From a bacterium (lineage in GTDB: Bacteria; Patescibacteriota; Saccharimonadia; Saccharimonadales; Saccharimonadaceae): DNA of 9,579 bases. Position numbers and translations under genes: made by a program. Shown piece by piece: positions 6,029 through 9,579 of this stretch. The notes beneath the pieces were generated by a model. That model was given only the letters and a program-made list of their open reading frames with translations, was not told the DNA's origin and searched no databases. Position 1 is the stretch's first letter. Each line of letters opens with the position of its first letter. The DNA lies in NCBI GenBank assembly GCA_020626475.1, contig JAHKZT010000022.1:1-9579 (forward strand). The letters are read 5' to 3'.

Positions 6029-6967
6029 CTACGAATTGCGACGAATGCCCTGAATCAAAGTCTCGAAATCGGTACGATATACCTCTGCGTCCATCTGAAA
6101 TACTGCAGTCTTATCGTTGACCTTAATCAAGACAACAACGCCGTTAATCTCTTTATCAATCTCGCCTTCATACCTAATGCCCGTAATGCTATTATTATCG
6201 GCATTAAATACGCTCGTAGTCATCTTGCCGCTCTTAACCTTCGTTTCATAGGTCTTCTGAACAGTATCGTACTGACGATTAAGAATCGAGAAACGGAGTG
6301 CATAGCGAGAGTCCTTGTTCTTAATCGGATCTACCTGAGAAGGACGGAAATATGCTTTATAATCACTATTGTTCGTGCCATCACTATCTACATATACGCT
6401 CCAAGTTTTTGGATATTGGAAGCTAATTGAGCCATAATCACTAGGACCAGTAAAGTTATAATATGGCAATTTTTCCTGTTCAGTAAAGGACGCCTGAAGC
6501 TCATCTTCCTTCTGCTTTACAGCATCAGCAACAGCCAAACCTTTCTTCGATTCGAAGTCAGTATTAAGCTCATTAAACTTCATAAAGAAAATAACCGCGA
6601 AAACAATCGCCGCCGCCGCAATCAAACATACGACCACTAAGATAATCGTCTCGATGAGCGTCGTATCTTTCTTTGGCGCGACACCAGCTGTAGCTGCAGC
6701 CGAAACTGGAGCTTGCTGAGCAGGCATACCAGGCATTGGCATACCGCCAGGCGCTGCTGCCGGATTAGGATTTGCTATTGGAGCCGCCATAGCAGGAGCT
6801 GCTACTGGATTCGGCATCGTATTATTCATTGGCGCTGCGCTCGGCATTTCCGGAGCTGCAGTAGGCGCACTCTGAAAACCAGTAGGCGTCACTACCGTAT
6901 CGTTGCCACCAACGCCTTCTTGACCAGGCATCGGCGCAAAGCCACCCATATTAGAATTCTGATCCAT
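6029..6967 (-). CDS. Membrane-anchored protein with Pro/Ala/Met-rich cytoplasmic region and PsbP-like external domain
   Basis: 312 residues in three parts. Residues 1-98 are low-complexity, rich in Pro, Ala, Met, Gly and Asn with repeated PMPG/AAP-like units, and probably disordered. Residues about 104-129 form one long hydrophobic span (ETIILVVVCLIAAAAIVFAVIFF) preceded by Lys-Lys, so the N-terminus is predicted inside. Residues about 130-165 are charged and possibly coiled-coil. Residues about 176-312 look like a globular extracellular domain beginning YGSISFQYPKTWSV, which recalls the beta-strand start of PsbP-like domains. That resemblance is weak and from memory. Function is unknown; a surface or envelope role is inference. 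The gene has its own promoter and terminator, so it is monocistronic. The start at 6967 is supported by the -10 spacing; Met7 is a less likely alternative. Confidence 0.87.
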   Translation of the reverse strand: MDQNSNMGGFAPMPGQEGVGGNDTVVTPTGFQSAPTAAPEMPSAAPMNNTMPNPVAAPAMAAPIANPNPAAAPGGMPMPGMPAQQAPVSAAATAGVAPKKDTTLIETIILVVVCLIAAAAIVFAVIFFMKFNELNTDFESKKGLAVADAVKQKEDELQASFTEQEKLPYYNFTGPSDYGSISFQYPKTWSVYVDSDGTNNSDYKAYFRPSQVDPIKNKDSRYALRFSILNRQYDTVQKTYETKVKSGKMTTSVFNADNNSITGIRYEGEIDKEINGVVVLIKVNDKTAVFQMDAEVYRTDFETLIQGIRRNS

Positions 6968-6973
6968 ACTACA

Positions 6974-7002
6974 ATTTTATTTTAGCTTATGCTTTTTTGC
7001 AA
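6974..7002 (-). promoter_or_regulatory. Promoter of the 312-residue gene, leaderless
   Basis: Minus strand: TTGCAA (complement of 6997-7002), a 17-bp spacer, TAAAAT (complement of 6974-6979), then exactly six bases to the ATG at 6967. An overlapping TAAAAT five bases further upstream (complement of 6979-6984) is an alternative -10 that would give a leader of about 5 bases. There is no Shine-Dalgarno site. Confidence 0.6.
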
Positions 7003-7006
7003 GAAC

Positions 7007-7198
7007 TTATTTGCTGAAATCTTCCTCTATTACCTTAATTTCATTCTTGAGCTCCGCAAGGTCTTTTTCAATCTCCTTAGCCAGCTCCGTCATTGTTTTG
7101 TATTTTCCACTTGCATCCTCAAGTTTAAAATCGTCCGAATAAAACCATTCAACGCCCGTCTTTAATTCATCGATTTTATCGCTAATACTTTTTGCCAT
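7007..7198 (-). CDS. xseB: Exodeoxyribonuclease VII small subunit
   Basis: 63 residues, all helical in appearance and rich in Lys, Glu and Asp, with the ELxxxVEWFYSDDFKLEDASGKY pattern typical of XseB (two helices joined near the LEDA-type turn). XseB subunits wrap the XseA coiled coil to form exonuclease VII, which degrades single-stranded DNA into oligonucleotides. Length is within the usual 60-80 residues. The start is fixed by a TAATG junction: the ATG shares one base with the TAA of xseA at 7198, so translation is coupled. No terminator is visible after its stop. Confidence 0.88.
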   Translation of the reverse strand: MAKSISDKIDELKTGVEWFYSDDFKLEDASGKYKTMTELAKEIEKDLAELKNEIKVIEEDFSK

Positions 7199-8292
7199 TA
7201 TCGCTCCCTTATATTAGTTATTTTTGCCTCAATTTCCTGTTTCGACATCGTTATAGATATATCATTACCGAGCTTTATGTCGCCTCTTATCAAAGCATAG
7301 CCGCGTTCTAATACCCGTTCAGGATTCAATTGATCTAATATTTTCTTTTGCCCCGCTATTTCATTTTTGACACTGTCAATTTTTCTCACAATTTCCTGAT
7401 AAACTCTCACGATTTCCTGGCGATTCGCCTCTGTTATTTCGTCTATTTTCGTATTGAGCAAATTATTTATTCGTTTTATATCCGCCCTGACATTTTCAGC
7501 AATCGCACGCTTATCTTTCGTAAGCATTTGCGCCGCATTCGACGGCGTAGATGCAACTACATCCGCCGCCAAATCGCACAAACTCTCGTCTACCTCATGA
7601 CCAATGCCTGTAATCACCGGGATTTTCGATGCCGCAATTGCACGCACAAGCGCCTCATCATTAAATACCGCCAGATCATCCGCTGAACCACCACCGCGTA
7701 TCACTGCAATCACATCCACTTCGCCTCGCTCGTTAAAGTAATTAAGCGCGCGAATAATCTGATCCGCCGCAACCATGCCCTGCACCTGAGTATGCGCCGT
7801 CAAAACCGTCAATCCGCCCCAACGCTCATTCAAAATCTTGCAAAAATCCGCATAGCCAGCCGCCTGCGTGCTAGAAATCACGCCTATCTTCGCGATTTTA
7901 TCTGGAAGTGGTCGCTTTTTCGCTGGATCAAATAAGCCCTCAGCAGTCAGCTTCTTCTTGAGCATCTCTAAACTCTTTTTAATGCTCCCCTCACCGACCG
8001 GCGCAATCGCCTGAACCGTCAAAGAAAACTTGCCCCAATTCGTTAGCTTCGGCACCGCCCGCACGCGCACACGCATACCGTCTTCGATCGGAAATCTCAA
8101 ACCATAGACCATCATAAAACAGCCTACGCTCGACTGCGCGTCTTTTAGATCAAAGAAGACGTATTTACCCTGATTTATCTTATAGCTCGCAACCTCGCCC
8201 TCAACAATAACACCCGTAAAAGCCGTCTCCATAATTTGATTGCAGACTGCCTGAAAATCCGAAACCGAATACACCTGTTGCGCGTTTTCCAT
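7198..8292 (-). CDS. xseA: Exodeoxyribonuclease VII large subunit, compact form
   Basis: 364 residues. Domains in order: N-terminal OB-fold for single-stranded DNA (about 5-100), the catalytic domain (about 128-250) and a long helical coiled-coil segment (about 255-330) that binds XseB, then a short C-terminal strand region with ERGYALIRGD. Catalytic-domain hallmarks visible: IGVISSTQAAGYADF (136-150), RGGGSADDLAVFND (199-212) and GIGHEVDESLCDLAADVVASTP (229-250). E. coli XseA is about 456 residues. This protein is shorter mainly in the coiled-coil part, consistent with genome reduction. It is the first gene of the xseA-xseB operon. The ATG at 8292 is chosen because the promoter ends seven bases upstream and it is the first Met before the conserved OB fold. 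Confidence 0.96.
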   Translation of the reverse strand: MENAQQVYSVSDFQAVCNQIMETAFTGVIVEGEVASYKINQGKYVFFDLKDAQSSVGCFMMVYGLRFPIEDGMRVRVRAVPKLTNWGKFSLTVQAIAPVGEGSIKKSLEMLKKKLTAEGLFDPAKKRPLPDKIAKIGVISSTQAAGYADFCKILNERWGGLTVLTAHTQVQGMVAADQIIRALNYFNERGEVDVIAVIRGGGSADDLAVFNDEALVRAIAASKIPVITGIGHEVDESLCDLAADVVASTPSNAAQMLTKDKRAIAENVRADIKRINNLLNTKIDEITEANRQEIVRVYQEIVRKIDSVKNEIAGQKKILDQLNPERVLERGYALIRGDIKLGNDISITMSKQEIEAKITNIRER

Positions 8293-8299
8293 ATCTTCA

Positions 8300-8308
8300 A
8301 TTATAGCA
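8300..8308 (-). promoter_or_regulatory. Extended -10 promoter of xseA, leaderless
   Basis: Minus strand TGCTATAAT, a perfect extended -10, ends seven bases before the ATG at 8292. The 17-bp-spaced -35 position reads CAATTC (complement of 8323-8328), a poor match that lies inside the left arm of the adjacent palindrome. Fifteen bases separate the TATAAT from the palindrome edge. Confidence 0.72.
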
Positions 8309-8320
8309 CTTACGGTATGG

Positions 8321-8435
8321 GCGAATTGCAGGCTATTCTAGAACCTCACGGAGGTTACGACCGAGTGCGAGCCGGCTGTCGCCCGTAACGACGAGCCGAC
8401 AGAACGGCGGTGTTCTAGAATAGCCCGTAATTCGC
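8321..8435. repeat. 115-bp GC-rich imperfect palindrome between divergent promoters
   Basis: The outer arms at 8321-8344 and 8412-8435 are inverted copies matching at 22 of 24 positions: GCGAATT, a 3-base variable part (GCA or ACG), then GGCTATTCTAGAAC, and the reverse on the other side. Inside (8345-8411, about 67% G+C by count, clearly above the flanks) are further stems. AACCTC/GAGGTT at 8342-8356 has a 3-base loop; GTTACG (8354-8359) can pair with CGTAAC (8384-8389); CGGCTGTCG (8373-8381) pairs with CGAC-AGCCG (8389-8398) with one bulge. No open reading frame I trust uses it. It could be a shared cis-regulatory element, a dispersed palindromic repeat (REP/MITE-like) or a structured RNA. 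Intergenic space 8293-8464 holds only this element and the two promoters. Confidence 0.75.
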
Positions 8436-8447
8436 TTATATTAAATA

Positions 8448-8456
8448 TGATATAAT
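8448..8456 (+). promoter_or_regulatory. Extended -10 promoter of the methyltransferase gene, near-leaderless
   Basis: TGATATAAT is a perfect extended -10. Eight bases separate it from the ATG at 8465, predicting a leader of about 2 bases. The -35 position (TAATTC at 8428-8433) is weak and lies in the right arm of the palindrome. CGGAGT directly before the ATG looks like a Shine-Dalgarno site but is too close to the start codon to act as one. Confidence 0.7.
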
Positions 8457-8464
8457 AACGGAGT

Positions 8465-9579
8465 ATGCAATATCTTGTCGTACTCGGTCGTGAAGCAAAG
8501 ATTTCCCTCGCGGAGCTCGAGGCGCTCTTTTCTTCTAGTAAAGTCAAGCAGCTAGCGCCGAATCTCGCCATTGTTACCGCCAAGTACGTCGATATTAATC
8601 GCCTCGGCGGCTCTCTCAAAGTCGCAAAAGTCCTCGATCAGTCCCCTACCGATTATCTAAGCCAATTGCCAGAAGGCAAAATTACGCTTGGCGTCAGCGA
8701 TTATTCGCCAAAAGCTAGTCAAAAATCCGCCTGGATGCTCGCACTCAAATACAAAAATCTCCTCAAGCGCCACGGTCGCAACGTTCGCCTTATTCCGGGT
8801 AAATCCGCCACCATTTCTAGCGCCACCGCCCATCACAATCAGCTCGGCGAAAAACTTAACCATATCGAACTCATAAAATTCGGCGATCAATTCGCTATCT
8901 CTACCAGTACGCAAAATATCACTGCCTATGCCAAGCGCGACCAAGCTCGCCCTGCCCGCGACGCTTTCGTCGGTATGCTTCCGCCAAAGCTCGCTCAAAT
9001 CCTTATCAATCTTGCCACTGGCGGCGCAAAATCCGGCCGTTTACTCGATCCATTCTGCGGCACCGGCGTCGTTCTACAAGAAGCCTCCCTCATGGGCTAC
9101 CAAGTCTATGGCACTGACCTCTCCGAAAAAATGATCAATTATTCCGAGCGCAACCTTTCCTGGCTCGCCGGTCGTTATTCCGATATCAATCAAAAGCCCC
9201 AACTCGAGGCAGGAGACGCCACCTCTCACCAATGGAAGCCAACTCCAGATTTTGTTGCTAGCGAAATTTACCTCGGTCATCCAATGTCTCAACCACCAGT
9301 CGAGATTAAATTCCGCACCGAAAAAGAAAACTCCGAGGCCCTATTAACTAGCTTTCTTAAAAACCTTGCCCCGCAAATTGCTAGTGGCACCCAAATTGCA
9401 CTCGCAATCCCGGCCTGGCTTCGTCCGAATGGCAAATATTCCGGCCTCGATATTCTTGACAGATTAGACAGCCTCGGGTATAATTTAACAAAGTATCGAT
9501 ACGCAGGCTTTAGTGACCTCTTGTATTACCGAGAGGGCCAAATCGTTGCGCGTCAAATAATAGTATTAAGGAAAAAGTA
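8465..9579 (+). CDS. Trm11/TrmG10-like SAM-dependent RNA (probably tRNA guanosine) methyltransferase, stop codon cut by window edge
   Basis: 371 residues, open to the window end. The last two bases are TA at a codon start, so the gene probably ends at the next base. Residues about 1-155 form a divergent N-terminal region in the position of a THUMP-type RNA-binding domain. From about 160 is a Rossmann methyltransferase: RPARDAFVGMLPPKLAQIL precedes motif I DPFCGTG (195-201), followed by the SAM-ribose acidic residue Asp218 in YGTDLS and Asp251 in AGDAT. This order matches the UPF0020/Trm11/TrmG10 group that makes N2-methylguanosine in tRNA. The usual D/N-P-P-Y motif IV is replaced by SEIYLGHP (266-273), resembling the EPYLGPP-type variant known in Trm11-like proteins. 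Substrate is inferred from family only. It is divergent from xseA and shares the palindromic intergenic region. Confidence 0.86.
   Translation, partial: MQYLVVLGREAKISLAELEALFSSSKVKQLAPNLAIVTAKYVDINRLGGSLKVAKVLDQSPTDYLSQLPEGKITLGVSDYSPKASQKSAWMLALKYKNLLKRHGRNVRLIPGKSATISSATAHHNQLGEKLNHIELIKFGDQFAISTSTQNITAYAKRDQARPARDAFVGMLPPKLAQILINLATGGAKSGRLLDPFCGTGVVLQEASLMGYQVYGTDLSEKMINYSERNLSWLAGRYSDINQKPQLEAGDATSHQWKPTPDFVASEIYLGHPMSQPPVEIKFRTEKENSEALLTSFLKNLAPQIASGTQIALAIPAWLRPNGKYSGLDILDRLDSLGYNLTKYRYAGFSDLLYYREGQIVARQIIVLRKK

Noticed and set aside
6968..7006. Terminator between xseB and the 312-residue gene
   Set aside because: TGC-AAAAAA-GCA can pair only 3 bp. No stable stem with a T tract is visible, so read-through is likely.
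8321..8435. Integron attC site
   Set aside because: Size and palindromic form fit, but the R'' (RYYYAAC) and R' (GTTRRRY) core sites are not at the ends and no integrase or cassette array is seen.
8321..8435. Intrinsic terminator for xseA or the methyltransferase
   Set aside because: It lies upstream of both divergent promoters and is not followed by a T tract, so neither gene would transcribe it.
8460..8464. GGAG-like Shine-Dalgarno site before the methyltransferase
   Set aside because: Only about one base separates it from the ATG, too close for normal function, and the promoter spacing predicts that it would be barely inside the transcript.
8338..8619. 93-residue minus-strand open frame running through the palindrome and the methyltransferase 5' end
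   Set aside because: It is antisense to the methyltransferase, spans two promoters and the palindrome, and has no start signal or family resemblance. The opposite frame shows clear conserved motifs.
8657..9292. Minus-strand open frames within the methyltransferase
   Set aside because: Shadows of the plus-strand gene, which carries DPFCGTG and the other methyltransferase motifs.

Overview
The window reads as gene-dense bacterial chromosome using the standard code: TGA ends both the histidine kinase and the response regulator. The organism is most likely a reduced-genome Patescibacteria/CPR bacterium of the Candidatus Saccharibacteria type. That is inference from several traits seen together: a single-chain alpha2 glycyl-tRNA synthetase, a shortened Rel, a shortened XseA, a Pro/Ala/Met-rich single-span membrane protein, and tightly packed genes that almost all lack a 5' leader. 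No rRNA, tRNA, CRISPR array, transposase or phage gene is visible, and no gene-free stretch exceeds about 175 bases.

Layout. Plus strand, left: the 3' end of a dCMP deaminase (1-301), a bifunctional RelA/SpoT-type (p)ppGpp enzyme without its usual C-terminal regulatory domains (317-1849), and an unrecognised 199-residue protein (1950-2549). The last has a textbook promoter, a leader and a Shine-Dalgarno site, unlike its neighbours. A hairpin at 2567-2597 separates it from the convergent minus-strand block. Read in its own direction, that block contains xseA-xseB (8292 to 7007), a membrane-anchored low-complexity protein (6967 to 6029) ending in a strong terminator, a coupled histidine kinase/response regulator/recO operon (5965 to 4256), a small two-span membrane protein (4196 to 3936) and glyQS (3916 to 2603). 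At the right edge, divergent from xseA, is a Trm11/TrmG10-like RNA methyltransferase (8465 to the window end, with only the last base of its presumed stop missing).

Two structural themes stand out. First, seven of the eight visible promoters place the -10 hexamer only 6-9 bases before the start codon (exactly 6 in four of them), so the mRNAs should be leaderless or have leaders of at most about 3 bases. Internal genes start by stop/start overlap. Second, the xseA/methyltransferase intergenic region holds a 115-bp GC-rich imperfect palindrome with 24-bp arms. Each arm ends exactly 15 bp upstream of one of the two divergent -10 boxes. It is either a shared control element or a small palindromic repeat, and is the feature here least explained by known gene content.

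Functionally the genes are mostly core: nucleotide metabolism, stringent response, translation (GlyRS, tRNA/RNA modification), DNA repair (RecO, exonuclease VII), one minimal cytosolic two-component pair and cell-surface proteins of unknown role.
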